Positions 36,581 through 45,897 are shown, numbered from the stretch's first letter. The stretch is DNA of 64,000 nucleotides from Endomicrobium sp. (GCA_031290575.1 JAITNH010000006.1:124001-188000), one strand, 5' to 3'. Notes: generated by a model from the letters alone, not told the origin. Program-made: numbers and translations.

Positions 36581-36769
36581 ATGAACTTAATTAAAAGAGC
36601 CATACACTTCTTTAAGAACTCATATTACGAATTTACAAAAGTTATATGGCTTGGCAAGAAGGAAGTTGTTGTTGCTAGCATGGTTGTGTTTGTTTTTGTT
36701 ATTGTTATGTCTATCTTTGTAAGCATTGTAGATTTGTTTTTAAGTGCTGTTGTAGGTATTATATTGTGA
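36581..36769 (+). CDS. secE: Preprotein translocase subunit SecE
   Basis: SecE clamps SecY in the inner-membrane translocon. The 62-residue short form has an amphipathic cytoplasmic helix with YYEFTKVIWLGKKEVVVASMVV, the conserved SecE hinge, and one membrane segment at about residues 32-58. It is preceded by AAGGTG and followed by nusG after 13 bases, the usual order. Confidence 0.95.
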   Translation: MNLIKRAIHFFKNSYYEFTKVIWLGKKEVVVASMVVFVFVIVMSIFVSIVDLFLSAVVGIIL

Positions 36770-36782
36770 GTTGGAGTAAAAA

Positions 36783-37313
36783 ATGGCAAACCAATGGTAC
36801 GTTGTTCATACTTATTCGGGGCATGAGGATAAAGTAAAAAAAAGCCTTGAGATGGCGGTTGTAAATTTGAATATGCATGATGTCATTTTGCAAGTACTTG
36901 TTCCCACTGAAGAAGTAATTGAAGTTAAAAAAAACAAAAAAAGAATTAGAAAAAGAAAATTTTATCCAGGTTATGTTTTTATTGAAATGTTTGTAAATAA
37001 TGCAACTTATTGGCTTGTTAAAAATACTGCCGGTGTTACGGGTTTTCTTGGTGGTATAAAGCCACTTCCAATGGCGCAAGATGAAGTTGCAAATCTTATT
37101 AATACCCTTGTTAGTCCAGATGTTTCTAAACCAAAACCGGCGGTATCATTTGAGAAAGAAGAAAATGTGTGTATTATTGAAGGTCCATTTAAGCATTTTA
37201 TTGGTGCTGTAGAAGAAATTAATCATGAAAAAGGTAAACTTAGAGTTATGGTAACAATATTTGGAAGACCTACACCTGTTGAGCTTGATTTTTTGCAAGT
37301 TGAGAAAATATAA
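36783..37313 (+). CDS. nusG: Transcription termination/antitermination factor NusG
   Basis: NusG binds RNA polymerase and links it to Rho or the ribosome. The 176-residue protein has the NGN domain starting NQWYVVHTYSGHEDKVK and FYPGYVFIEM, with TAGVTGFLGG near residue 82, and a C-terminal KOW domain with VCIIEGPFKHFIGAVEEIN and VTIFGRPTPVELDFLQVEKI. GGAG precedes the start. It is followed by the ribosomal genes rplK and rplA. Confidence 0.98.
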   Translation: MANQWYVVHTYSGHEDKVKKSLEMAVVNLNMHDVILQVLVPTEEVIEVKKNKKRIRKRKFYPGYVFIEMFVNNATYWLVKNTAGVTGFLGGIKPLPMAQDEVANLINTLVSPDVSKPKPAVSFEKEENVCIIEGPFKHFIGAVEEINHEKGKLRVMVTIFGRPTPVELDFLQVEKI

Positions 37314-37390
37314 AAGAAATAAGAATTAAGTGATTAATATTTTCGCTAGTTTTGCCGACAGTGAAGAAAATAATACAGGAGTAAGATAAA

Positions 37391-37825
37391 ATGGCACAAA
37401 AGAAGATAAAAGCAATGGTTAAATTACAAATCTTAGCTGGTGAAGCGAATCCTGCACCGCCTGTGGGGCCAGCATTGGGGCAACATGGTGTGAATATTAT
37501 TGATTTTTGCAAACAGTTTAATGAAAGAACAAAAACAGCGGAAAAAGGCATGATAATACCTGTAATTGTAACGATTTTTGAAGATAGGAAATTTACTTTT
37601 ATAACAAAAATGCCGCCTGTTTCTGCTTTGTTAAAAAAAGCTGTTGGTATTTCTAAAGCTTCTGGCATTCCTAACAGAAATAAAATAGGAAAAATTACTA
37701 TAACACAGCTAGAAGAAATAGCAAGGCAAAAAATGCCAGATTTGAACGCAAATGGAAATTTGAAAGCTGCTGAGCTTATGGTCGAAGGAACTGCAAGAAG
37801 TATGGGTATTGATGTAATTAAATAG
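37391..37825 (+). CDS. rplK: 50S ribosomal protein L11
   Basis: L11 forms part of the GTPase-associated centre. The 144-residue protein starts [14 protein letters not shown] and contains the conserved [20 protein letters not shown] segment and, near the C-terminus, [15 protein letters not shown] lies before the ATG. The lysines that PrmA would trimethylate are present, though prmA itself appears decayed at 35 kb. Confidence 0.98.
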   Translation: MAQKKIKAMVKLQILAGEANPAPPVGPALGQHGVNIIDFCKQFNERTKTAEKGMIIPVIVTIFEDRKFTFITKMPPVSALLKKAVGISKASGIPNRNKIGKITITQLEEIARQKMPDLNANGNLKAAELMVEGTARSMGIDVIK

Positions 37826-37962
37826 ATTATTATATGTGTTTGTTATCAATTTGTTTTTTTTGACGATAATTTAATGTAGACTGTGTGATTAGTATGTTTG
37901 TAGTAAATATAATAAAAATGTCTTTGAATTTATATTCGAAACTGTTTATGGAGAAAAAAATA

Positions 37963-38643
37963 ATGAGTAAAAAATTAATTGAAGCATCAAAATTAGTAGA
38001 TAAGAAAAAAAAATATACAATAGAAGAAGCCTCGGCCCTTGTAAAAGAAACAGCGAAAGCAAAATTTGACGAAACAGTTGAGATTAATATTAGACTTGGA
38101 ATAGATTATAAACAAAGAGATCAAATAGTGAGAGGTACAATATCTCTTCCCTATGGGCTTGGCAAAACAAGAAAAATTGCAGTTTTGACAAAAGGAGAAA
38201 AACAAAAAGAGGCAGAGACTGCAGGGGCAGATATTATAGGTTATGTTGATTTAATTGAAAGTATATTAAAAGAAGATATTGATTTTGATGTTTTAGTTGC
38301 AACTCCTGATGTTATGAAAGATTTGAGTAAAGTTGCAAAAATTCTTGGACCTAAAGGTCTTATGCCAAATCCAAAATCTGGAACTGTAACATTTGAAATT
38401 GGTGCCACAGTTTTAGAATTAAAAAAAGGAAGAGTTGAATATAAAAACGATTCTTTTGGTATTATTCATGTTCCTGTTGGAAAAGTGTCTTTTGAAAAAG
38501 AGAAACTTATAAGCAATATAAGAGCTTTAATTGAGGTGGTTATAAAGGCAAAGCCTTCAAGTGCAAAAGGTATGTATATAAAAAGCATTTCTGTTTCATC
38601 AACTATGGGGCCTGGCATATTTGTTGAACAGAGAATGTTATAA
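37963..38643 (+). CDS. rplA: 50S ribosomal protein L1
   Basis: L1 forms the mobile L1 stalk and often represses its own operon by binding its mRNA. The 226-residue protein begins SKKLIEASKLVDKKKKYTIEEA and has GLGKTRKIAVL, the LGPKGLMPNPKSGTV motif near residue 127 and PSSAKGMYIKSISVSSTMGPG. The ATG at 37963 follows GGAGA; the frame is open 26 codons further upstream but that stretch is not L1-like. rplJ, rplL and rpoBC, its usual followers, are absent here. Confidence 0.98.
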   Translation: MSKKLIEASKLVDKKKKYTIEEASALVKETAKAKFDETVEINIRLGIDYKQRDQIVRGTISLPYGLGKTRKIAVLTKGEKQKEAETAGADIIGYVDLIESILKEDIDFDVLVATPDVMKDLSKVAKILGPKGLMPNPKSGTVTFEIGATVLELKKGRVEYKNDSFGIIHVPVGKVSFEKEKLISNIRALIEVVIKAKPSSAKGMYIKSISVSSTMGPGIFVEQRML

Positions 38644-38676
38644 ATTTTTCTTTTTAAATATTTTTTATACTAAAAT

Positions 38677-38708
38677 GGCGGCTTAAGGCTGCTTTTTGTT
38701 TTTTTTGT
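38677..38708 (+). terminator. Probable terminator after rplA
   Basis: GCGGC (38678-38682) pairs with GCTGC (38688-38692) around TTAAG, followed by T5, G, and a T-rich run to 38708. It lies 34 bases past the rplA stop and just before the Shine-Dalgarno of rimP, so it may separate the rplKA unit from rimP-nusA-infB or act as an attenuator. Confidence 0.6.
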
Positions 38709-38723
38709 GAGGATTAATTGTAA

Positions 38724-39182
38724 ATGTGTAAAGAGCAAGAAATAGAGGATTTACTTGAGCCAGTGGCACAAAAAATAAGAGTTGAAATAGTTGATATACA
38801 GTGTGTTAAAGAAAATTGTGAATTAGTAGTCAGGATTTTTATTGATAAAAATAGTGGGATAACAATAGATGACTGTGAAAACACAAGTCATATTTTCCGA
38901 GCAATTCTGGATGAATGTGATATATTTAAGTGTTATTATGTTCTTGAAATTTCTTCGCCTGGTCCTAATAGGGTTTTAAAAAAAGAGGAAAGTTTTAAAC
39001 GTTTTATAGGTAGTATAGTGAGAATTCAAACCTTCAACCCCATAAATAATCAAAAAAAATTTTTAGGAGAGCTTTTAGATTTTAATAGGAACAAGATAAA
39101 AATAAAAGACATAACAAAAAAAGATATAGTGGAAATAAAATTTTTAGATATAAAAAGAGCGAATATAGAAACAGATATTTAG
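38724..39182 (+). CDS. rimP: Ribosome maturation factor RimP
   Basis: RimP assists 30S subunit assembly. The 152-residue protein has the N-terminal alpha/beta domain with ISSPGPNRVLKKEESFKRFIG, the LEISSPGxxRxL signature near residue 76, FIDKNSGITIDDCENTS and a short SH3-like C-terminus. It starts at an ATG behind GAGGA and leads the rimP-nusA-infB-rbfA block. Confidence 0.95.
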   Translation: MCKEQEIEDLLEPVAQKIRVEIVDIQCVKENCELVVRIFIDKNSGITIDDCENTSHIFRAILDECDIFKCYYVLEISSPGPNRVLKKEESFKRFIGSIVRIQTFNPINNQKKFLGELLDFNRNKIKIKDITKKDIVEIKFLDIKRANIETDI

Positions 39183-39201
39183 TAGGAGGAGGGGGTATGA
39201 A

Positions 39202-40458
39202 ATGGCTGAAAAGTGTGAACTTTTAATAGCTCTTGAGCAGATTGAGAAAGATAAGAAGATAAAAAAAGAAGATATTTTAATTGTAATAGAGAATGCTCTT
39301 GTATCGGCATATAAAAAACATGTTGGCAGAAATGTTAATGTTGAGGCAAAAGTTAATCCTGAAACTGGTGAAATGGTCGCAAGTGTGATAAAGATTGTTG
39401 TTAATAATGTTACGAATCCTCTTTTGGAAATTTCTGTTCAAGATACAGAAAAATTTGGGCAAAGATTAGAAATTGGTAGTGAAGTAAAAATAGCTCTTAA
39501 CACACAGGATTTTTCACGTATTGCTGCACAAACAGCAAAACAAGTTATAGTTCAAAAAATTAGAGAATCTGAGAGAGATTCTCTATTTAAGGAAATGAAA
39601 GAAAAAATTGGACAAATTGTAAGTGGTATTATATATCGTATAATAAATAAAAATCTTATAGTAGATCTTGGAAAAACTGAAGCTATTCTTCCTGGAAGTG
39701 AGCAAGTTTTCAAAGAAAAATTCAATTTAGGGCAGCATATAAAAGCAGTGGTTATAAAAGTTGATAAAAACGCTAGAAGTTCTGGTATTGTTTTATCAAG
39801 GGCAAGTACTGAGTTTGTGAAAAAGCTTTTTGAACTTGAAGTCCCTGAAATTTATGAAAAAATTGTGGAGATAGTAAATATTGTAAGAGATCTTGGAACT
39901 AGAACAAAAATAGCTGTGTTATCACATAATCCAAAAGTTGATCCTGTTGGTGCGTGTGTGGGAGTAAAAGGTGCTAGAGTTAAACCTATTATTGATGAAT
40001 TGAGAGGTGAAAAAATTGACTTGGTTCTTTATTCTGCAGATCCTGTAAAATATATTGCTGGAGCTTTGTCCCCAGCAAAGGTGATTTCTGTAATTGTTAT
40101 TTCTCAAGATGAGAAAAAAGCTGAAGTGTTGGTATTTGATGATATGTTATCTTTAGCTATTGGGAGAAATGGTCACAATGTGAGACTTGCTGCAAAGCTT
40201 ACTGGTTGGCATATTGATGTAAAATCTGAGAGACAGAAAAAGCAAGAAAATGAACAAAAACTTGAAAAGCAAATAGAAAATTTAGAAAAGTTTGAAGATT
40301 TAAATGAGCAAACAATAGAAATACTTGTAAAGGCAGGTTTTACAAGTATAGAAAAGTTGGCATTACTTAGTGTTGATGATTTGACTGCTTTACAGGGCAT
40401 AGGTCCTAAAGTAGCTGAAAAAATTATTGAATTGGCAAAGAAAAGATTTATGAACTAA
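39202..40458 (+). CDS. nusA: Transcription factor NusA
   Basis: NusA binds RNA polymerase and RNA and affects pausing, termination and antitermination. The 418-residue protein has an N-terminal polymerase-binding domain, an S1 domain (about 135-200), two KH domains with VDPVGACVGVKGARVKPIIDEL and GRNGHNVRLAAKLTGW, and a helix-hairpin-helix tail with LQGIGPKVAEKI near the end. Its Shine-Dalgarno is the strong GGAGGAGGGGG region at 39184; a nearer ATG at 39197 is out of frame. Confidence 0.97.
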   Translation: MAEKCELLIALEQIEKDKKIKKEDILIVIENALVSAYKKHVGRNVNVEAKVNPETGEMVASVIKIVVNNVTNPLLEISVQDTEKFGQRLEIGSEVKIALNTQDFSRIAAQTAKQVIVQKIRESERDSLFKEMKEKIGQIVSGIIYRIINKNLIVDLGKTEAILPGSEQVFKEKFNLGQHIKAVVIKVDKNARSSGIVLSRASTEFVKKLFELEVPEIYEKIVEIVNIVRDLGTRTKIAVLSHNPKVDPVGACVGVKGARVKPIIDELRGEKIDLVLYSADPVKYIAGALSPAKVISVIVISQDEKKAEVLVFDDMLSLAIGRNGHNVRLAAKLTGWHIDVKSERQKKQENEQKLEKQIENLEKFEDLNEQTIEILVKAGFTSIEKLALLSVDDLTALQGIGPKVAEKIIELAKKRFMN

Positions 40459-40524
40459 TCTATTATACTCATGTTTAGATTTAAGTGCTGTGTTTGTCAA
40501 CAAAATAAATAAGTAGGAGAATTT

Positions 40525-42648
40525 ATGCCATTAAAACAAACTAATAAATCGAAAGATTCTGAAGAAAAAATTATGAAAAGAAAAACAACGACAATTTTAG
40601 CTAAAATAAAAGATGCCTCGATTGATAAAGGCTTGAAAAAGAATATTGTTTCGTCTGCCAAGAAAGGAGTTAAGATAAAAACTATATCAAAAAAAATAGG
40701 GTTAAAATCTGGAATAAAATATGCTAATGTAAAAACACCAAATACTCTATCTATTGAAAAGATATTAGTAGACAAAGAAGAAAAATTAAAAAATAAAAAA
40801 GAAATCCAACAAAAGGCAAATAATTCTGAGAAGAGAGTATCTGTTGTGAAATCTGAGGTGTTGAAAGGTATTGTCAAGGTGTCAAGTGAAATAGTTAAAA
40901 ATAAATTTAAAGGTGTAATTTTAATAAATGAGTTGATAACAGTTAGGAAGTTAGCAGATAAAATGAAACTTGGATCCAGTGATGTTTTAAAAAAACTTCT
41001 TTTGATGGGTAGTCTTGCTACAATCAATCAAAGGCTTGATGTAGATACAGCTGTGCTTTTAGCTAATGAGTTTGGATATGATACAAAGTTAGAATCAATT
41101 TATTTCGAAGAAAAAAATGATCCTAACTTTGTAGAAAATCCTTCAAAGCTAAAAACAAGGCCGCCAGTTGTTACTATTATGGGGCATGTTGATCATGGCA
41201 AAACGTCTCTCTTGGATTCTATAAGAAGTAGCAATGTTGTTGGTGGCGAACATGGTGGGATCACACAACATATCGGAGCTTATAAAGTTAAAACACAAAG
41301 CGGACATTATATTTCATTTTTAGATACACCTGGACATGAAGCCTTTACAGCAATGCGTTCTAGAGGGGTACAGGTTACCGATATAGTTATACTCGTAGTT
41401 TCTGCTACAGATGGTGTAATGCCTCAAACTGTGGAAGCCATAAATCATGCAAAAGCTGCGAAGGTGTCTATTATAGTTGCAGTGAATAAGATTGATCTGC
41501 CGTCTGCAGATTCACAGAAAATAAGACAGGAATTAAGCAATTATGGTCTTGTTCCTGAGGAGTGGGGTGGTGATACGATAGTAGTTGATATTTCTGCGAA
41601 AGAAAAAATCAATATTGATTCATTGCTTGAAATGATTTTACTAAAAGCTGAAATGATGGAACTTAAAGCAAATCCTGATAAAAACGCTGCAGGTGTAGTT
41701 ATAGAAGCAATGCTTGATTCTCGTAAAGGATCTGTTGCTACGCTTTTAATTCAAAGCGGGAGTTTAAAAGTTGGCGATAATTTAGTTGTAGGCACAACAT
41801 ATGGAAAAGTACGGGCTATAGTTGATGAGCATGGTAAAAGACTTAATATAGCTACACCAAGTAGTCCTGTTGGGATTCTTGGTATTAATGAGCCACCGCA
41901 AGCTGGTGATAAATTTATTGTAGTTGAGTGTGAATCTAGGGCCAGAGAAATTGCCCAAGCCAGGGAAATAAAAGCTAGAGAGAACTCATTGAAATCCAGG
42001 CATCATCTGACTCTTGCAGATATAAGTACTGGCCAAGCTAAGGATTTAAGGATAATATTGAAGACTGATGTTCAGGGGTCTTTGGGTGCCTTAAGTGGTG
42101 CCTTGGAAAGACTTTCGGGCCATGGAATAAGCTTGAAAATAATACATAAGGGTGCTGGTGCAATTACATCTTCTGATGTTGCTCTGGCTGTTGCATCAGA
42201 CGCTTTAATAATTGGCTTTAATTTACGTCCGGATTCTGCTGTTGAGAAACTTGCAGAACTTGAAATGGTAAGCATAAATGTTTATAGAATTATTTATGAT
42301 TTAATTGCTGATGTTAAATCTGCTATGGAAGGCTTGCTTGCTCCTGATATGAAGGAGAAAATATTTGGCAAGGCTTCTGTAAAACAGGTGTTTAAGCTTT
42401 CGAGTTATGGAACTATTTCAGGCTGTTCTGTTGTTGACGGGATGATAAAAAGAGGCACAAAAATAAGGCTTTTAAGAGACAATATTATTGTTTTTGAAGG
42501 CAATATTTCTTCGTTAAAAAGATTCAAAAACGATGTTAAAGAGGTTGAAAAAGGTTATGAATGTGGTATTGGTCTTGAAAATTTTTCAGATATAAAAACA
42601 GGTGATATAATTGAAAACTTTACTATGGAAAAGATTATAAAAAGCTAG
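40525..42648 (+). CDS. infB: Translation initiation factor IF-2
   Basis: IF-2 delivers initiator tRNA to the 30S subunit and promotes subunit joining. The 707-residue protein has a short lysine-rich N-terminal region, the IF2_N-type segment with [20 protein letters not shown], and the G domain with [19 protein letters not shown] near residue 215, DTPGHEAF and NKIDLP. Domain II, the IF-2 linker and C1/C2 domains follow at normal length. The N-terminal region is shorter than in most bacteria. AGGAG precedes the ATG. Confidence 0.98.
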   Translation: MPLKQTNKSKDSEEKIMKRKTTTILAKIKDASIDKGLKKNIVSSAKKGVKIKTISKKIGLKSGIKYANVKTPNTLSIEKILVDKEEKLKNKKEIQQKANNSEKRVSVVKSEVLKGIVKVSSEIVKNKFKGVILINELITVRKLADKMKLGSSDVLKKLLLMGSLATINQRLDVDTAVLLANEFGYDTKLESIYFEEKNDPNFVENPSKLKTRPPVVTIMGHVDHGKTSLLDSIRSSNVVGGEHGGITQHIGAYKVKTQSGHYISFLDTPGHEAFTAMRSRGVQVTDIVILVVSATDGVMPQTVEAINHAKAAKVSIIVAVNKIDLPSADSQKIRQELSNYGLVPEEWGGDTIVVDISAKEKINIDSLLEMILLKAEMMELKANPDKNAAGVVIEAMLDSRKGSVATLLIQSGSLKVGDNLVVGTTYGKVRAIVDEHGKRLNIATPSSPVGILGINEPPQAGDKFIVVECESRAREIAQAREIKARENSLKSRHHLTLADISTGQAKDLRIILKTDVQGSLGALSGALERLSGHGISLKIIHKGAGAITSSDVALAVASDALIIGFNLRPDSAVEKLAELEMVSINVYRIIYDLIADVKSAMEGLLAPDMKEKIFGKASVKQVFKLSSYGTISGCSVVDGMIKRGTKIRLLRDNIIVFEGNISSLKRFKNDVKEVEKGYECGIGLENFSDIKTGDIIENFTMEKIIKS

Positions 42649-42694
42649 ACACATAATTATCAGTTGCCATATTTATGGAATATGGGAGAGTAGT

Positions 42695-43042
42695 ATGTTA
42701 TTATCGTATAAGAGGTCTACTAGAGTAGGAAAAGTTGTGTATCAAATTGTATCAAAAGTTGTGAGAGAAATAAAAGGTTTGAATGCGATAGTTACTGTTA
42801 TGGGCGTTAAACTTACAGATGACTTATTAAGTGCTAAAATTTATTATTCTGTTTTTGGTTCAGAAGAAGATAAGCAAAAAACAAGCAAGATTTTGAGAAA
42901 AAATACAAAAGGGGTAAGATATCAGCTAGCATTGCGTTTAAACTTAAGACGTACTCCTGTAATACATTTTGTTTATGATAATACTAATGAAATTGCTACG
43001 AAAGTGTTTGATATACTCGGAAAAATAGAAAAAGAAAGGTAA
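42695..43042 (+). CDS. rbfA: Ribosome-binding factor A
   Basis: RbfA is a KH-like 30S assembly factor acting on the 5' helix of 16S rRNA. The 115-residue protein has the opening STRVGKVVYQIVSKVV, ITVMGVKLTDDL-like strand AIVTVMGVKLTDDLLSAKIYYSVFG, and LRRTPVIHFVYDN near the C-terminus. It follows infB by 46 bases, the normal order. Confidence 0.94.
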   Translation: MLLSYKRSTRVGKVVYQIVSKVVREIKGLNAIVTVMGVKLTDDLLSAKIYYSVFGSEEDKQKTSKILRKNTKGVRYQLALRLNLRRTPVIHFVYDNTNEIATKVFDILGKIEKER

Positions 43043-43068
43043 TGATCGCGAAATTGTTATTTTGAATA

Positions 43069-44106
43069 ATGAAAGTGAGTGCTATTAAGAACGGGAGCAA
43101 TGTAAATTTTTCGATGTGCACAATAAATTTAGGTAAAAACAATCTTAAAAAAATTCTTGAGATTTCCAAAATAATCAAGCAATCAAAAACATTTTTTATT
43201 GCTGGACACGTAAAACCCGATGGTGACAGTCTTGGTTCGGCTTTGGCACTTGCATCTGTATTAAATCGGCATGATAAGAAAGCTTGTGTTTATTGTCTTG
43301 ATAAAGTGCCAAATTTCTTAAAATTTATTAAAAATTCAAATAAAATAAAAACATTTGCAAATAAAACTGATAAATTTGATTGTGCGATTATACTAGAATC
43401 AAGCAATTTTCTAAGAATGGGCAATATAATTGTTCCTGAACAATCAAGAAAAATAATCAATATAGATCATCATTTGAGTTATACGAATTTTGGGAATGTG
43501 AATTATGTTGTTCCTTCTTCAGCATCAACTGCAGAACTTATATTAAATATTTTTGAACATATGAAAATTAAGCTTATAAAGAGCGAGGCCGAGAGTCTTT
43601 ACACAGGCATATTAACAGATACAGATCGTTTTCAGCAAATAAATACTACTGCTGACTCTCATATTGCTTGTGCAAAGCTTATGAAATACAATATAGATGT
43701 AAACAAAATTTATAAGAATATTTACGAAAACTATTCTATTAATACATTAAAATTGCAAGGCCTTGCAATATCACAAATAAAAACAATTTTGAATGATCGC
43801 GTTTCTTATATTGTTTTAACAAAAAACATCTTCAAAAAAAGCGGGGCAAGGTTTGATGATTCTGGTAGCATAGTGAATTATGCTTTAAGAATTAAAGGTG
43901 TTAGTGTGGGATTTGTTTTTAAAGAAATTGATAAAAAAAATACCAAAATTAGTTGTCGTTCTGTAAGAAATTTTGATGTTTTAGATATAGTTCTCAGATT
44001 TGGTGGTGGTGGTCATAAAAATGCAGCAGGATGTATAATTAATGAAGGCGTGGATGTTTCAATCAAAATGATTGTTAGTGTTTTAAGGGAGAAATTTAAT
44101 GATTAA
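43069..44106 (+). CDS. nrnA: DHH/DHHA1 phosphoesterase, NrnA-like
   Basis: NrnA-like proteins hydrolyse short oligoribonucleotides and pAp. The 345-residue protein has the DHH domain with AGHVKPDGDSLGSALALA near residue 45 and IINIDHHLSYTNFG near residue 131, and a DHHA1 domain with the GGGGHKNAAGC motif near residue 312. About 25 extra residues precede the usual start region, so a downstream ATG (43114) is possible. Its place between rbfA and truB is typical, although truB is decayed here. Confidence 0.92.
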   Translation: MKVSAIKNGSNVNFSMCTINLGKNNLKKILEISKIIKQSKTFFIAGHVKPDGDSLGSALALASVLNRHDKKACVYCLDKVPNFLKFIKNSNKIKTFANKTDKFDCAIILESSNFLRMGNIIVPEQSRKIINIDHHLSYTNFGNVNYVVPSSASTAELILNIFEHMKIKLIKSEAESLYTGILTDTDRFQQINTTADSHIACAKLMKYNIDVNKIYKNIYENYSINTLKLQGLAISQIKTILNDRVSYIVLTKNIFKKSGARFDDSGSIVNYALRIKGVSVGFVFKEIDKKNTKISCRSVRNFDVLDIVLRFGGGGHKNAAGCIINEGVDVSIKMIVSVLREKFND

Positions 44107-44107
44107 A

Positions 44108-44390
44108 AGTTATAATAATATTTACGCACTATTATTTTAGACAAGACTTTAAGTGTTGCCTCATTTGAGGCCTGTATATTATAACTAGAAAAAGTTTATG
44201 TTGAATGCATATCGGTACTTAAGATCTGCCATCGTTTTGGCTTGTGTTTATTTAGTATAAAAACTATAAATTGAAGTTGATTCATGATTTTTGAAGATTA
44301 TAATGACATAAAGTAAAAAATTAAAACTTTAAGAAAATAAGAAGTATACCCTTTAGATATTAGAGATGCTTTAAAAGCGTAATGAATATA
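44108..44390 (+). pseudogene. truB: Decayed truB (tRNA pseudouridine-55 synthase)
   Basis: The gap between nrnA and ribF keeps TruB traces in order. IILDK, then SFEAC (44131-44175) matches the start LLLDKPxGxTSFxxV. A stretch at 44213-44245, allowing small indels, reads as GTLDPAATG-L, the catalytic aspartate motif of TruB. Near the end VYPLDIRDALKA (about 44346-44380) resembles the C-terminal PLDEALK segment. Only about 280 of about 900 bases remain and stops are present. rbfA-nrnA-truB-ribF is the standard order. Loss implies unmodified U55 in tRNAs unless another enzyme acts. Confidence 0.72.
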
Positions 44391-44392
44391 AA

Positions 44393-45271
44393 ATGATTAA
44401 AAAATCAGTAATAACTCTTGGAACCTTTGATGGGATTCATAAAGGTCATAAGCTTCTTATAAATAAAACTTTGTCTGTGGCAAAAAAAAATAATTTGAAA
44501 AGTATGGTAATTTTACTTAAGGAACCTGTTAAAAAAGTTAGTGGATTACTTACAACATATGAAGAAAAACTTGATGAAATTAAGTCTTTTGGAGTGGATG
44601 AAATTATTGTTATAGAGGTTCCATCGATAATTTTGTCGCACACACATGATGAATTTTTTGATAATTTTTTATCTAAAACGTTGCGTGTTTCTGAAATAGT
44701 TTGTGGGTCTAATTTTGCTTTTGGGAAAAACAGAAAAGGTGATATTAAATGGCTTCATGAAAAAGCAAAAAATAGTGGTATAAAAATTGATATCGTTGAA
44801 CTTTTAAAAAACACTTCGAAACAAGCAATTTCATCATCTTATATCAGAACATTAATTGAAAAAAGTGATGTGGTAAATGCGGCAAAATTATTGGGCAGAA
44901 ATTATTCTTTTATAGGAATACCATTCAGAGAAAAAGGGATGGGTAAGAAACTAGGTTTCCCAACACTTAATCTTAGAGTTGCTAAAAACAAACTTCTTCC
45001 TAAAGGAGTTTATACAAGTTTTATATCTCAAGGAGAGAGAATATATCCTTCAGTTACAAATATAGGTATAAGAATTACCTTTAATAGAGGTGATCAAATT
45101 GTACCTGAAACTCATATTTTGAATTTTCAAGGAAACCTAAAAAAATCACAAATTAAAGTTGTAATATTAAAAAAAATAAGAGATGAAGAGAAGTTTGTTA
45201 GCATTGAAAAACTTAAGTCTAGAATTTTTAAGGATGTTTCAATTGCCATGCATTTTTTCAATAAAAAATGA
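44393..45271 (+). CDS. ribF: Bifunctional riboflavin kinase/FAD synthetase
   Basis: RibF phosphorylates riboflavin to FMN and adenylates it to FAD. The 292-residue protein has the N-terminal adenylyltransferase domain with LGTFDGIHKGHKLLI (HxGH motif) near residue 8, VCGSNFAFGKNRKGD near residue 104 and ISSSYIRTLI; the flavokinase domain starts near residue 165 with GKKLGFPTLNL and contains GVYTSF and ETHILNF. No Shine-Dalgarno is visible, so translation may depend on upstream transcription through the truB remnant. I saw no FMN riboswitch. Confidence 0.96.
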   Translation: MIKKSVITLGTFDGIHKGHKLLINKTLSVAKKNNLKSMVILLKEPVKKVSGLLTTYEEKLDEIKSFGVDEIIVIEVPSIILSHTHDEFFDNFLSKTLRVSEIVCGSNFAFGKNRKGDIKWLHEKAKNSGIKIDIVELLKNTSKQAISSSYIRTLIEKSDVVNAAKLLGRNYSFIGIPFREKGMGKKLGFPTLNLRVAKNKLLPKGVYTSFISQGERIYPSVTNIGIRITFNRGDQIVPETHILNFQGNLKKSQIKVVILKKIRDEEKFVSIEKLKSRIFKDVSIAMHFFNKK

Positions 45272-45319
45272 GAAATAGTAATGTTATGTTTGCAGTTTTA
45301 AGTTAAGATATCGATTTTT

Positions 45320-45600
45320 TTTGATGAGAAACCATGAATTTCTATGGATCAATAATATGTTATAAACGTTATATGGTTTCAGTAAATAGTTTATGCATTA
45401 TAAGATTATATTCCAAATTCTTCATGTTTTGTATTAAAATTTTGATTAAAATATTCTCAGTTGACAATAACGTATAGAATTGTGTCGAACTGTGTGAATA
45501 GAGGTATATATCATACGTGTTTGTTATATGTGTAGTAAGCAACTTGTAATACAAAGAGTGATGTAGATTTATAGTTATGATGAAGATTTGACAGTTTGAA
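45320..45600 (+). pseudogene. tpiA: Probable decayed tpiA (triosephosphate isomerase)
   Basis: Upstream of secG, where tpiA is often found, the sequence from 45475 to 45590 can be read with small indels as AIGTG.AT...EVYIIR (around 45475-45522), then IRVLYGGSVK with NTK (around 45517-45556) and DVD (45561-45569). This order matches AIGTGxxAT...EVH..IR...ILYGGSVxxxNxxE...DVDGxLVGGASL of TpiA. The N-terminal two thirds are not recognisable. The frame is thoroughly broken. The call rests on motif order plus synteny, without a computed alignment. Confidence 0.5.
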
Positions 45601-45617
45601 TTTGTATATAGTACAAT
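45588..45617 (+). promoter_or_regulatory. Sigma-70-type promoter before secG
   Basis: TTGACA (45588-45593) and TACAAT (45612-45617) are 18 bases apart. Transcription would begin near 45624. The -10 box covers an ATG at 45616, so secG translation must begin downstream, at 45628 or at a TTG at 45646, with almost no leader. Confidence 0.6.
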
Positions 45618-45627
45618 GAATGTGTGT

Positions 45628-45897
45628 ATGAATACTATAAATATATTGTTTTTCATTTTTAAGTATGTTCATTATATAATATGTTCCGTATTGGTTTTTG
45701 TTGTTCTTTTGCAAGTAGGAAAGAGCGGTGGAATGTCGGGTTTATTTGGCGGCGGCTCTGATCAAATTTTCGATGTGCCGTCAAGTATGGCTTTTATAAA
45801 AAAACTAACTATAGTTATGGTTTGCATGTTTTTGTTTACATCATTAGTTCTTACAAAGCTTTCTACAAGCATAAGCATGGTTTCTGTTGTTACGTAA
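45628..45897 (+). CDS. secG: Preprotein translocase subunit SecG
   Basis: SecG is the small accessory subunit of the SecYEG translocon. The product (89 residues from 45628) has a first membrane segment with VLVFVVLLQVGKSGGMSGLFGGGSD, the hallmark VLLQ-GKxGG linker, and a second membrane segment at about residues 61-79. Three starts are possible: ATG 45616, ATG 45628 or TTG 45646; the last fits the family length best, but none has a Shine-Dalgarno, and the promoter argues against 45616. It is followed by tRNA-Leu, as in many bacteria. Confidence 0.9.
   Translation: MNTINILFFIFKYVHYIICSVLVFVVLLQVGKSGGMSGLFGGGSDQIFDVPSSMAFIKKLTIVMVCMFLFTSLVLTKLSTSISMVSVVT

Noticed and set aside
44300-44392. Possible FMN riboswitch before ribF
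   Set aside because: None of the conserved FMN-element stems is visible; the sequence is better explained as the end of the truB remnant.
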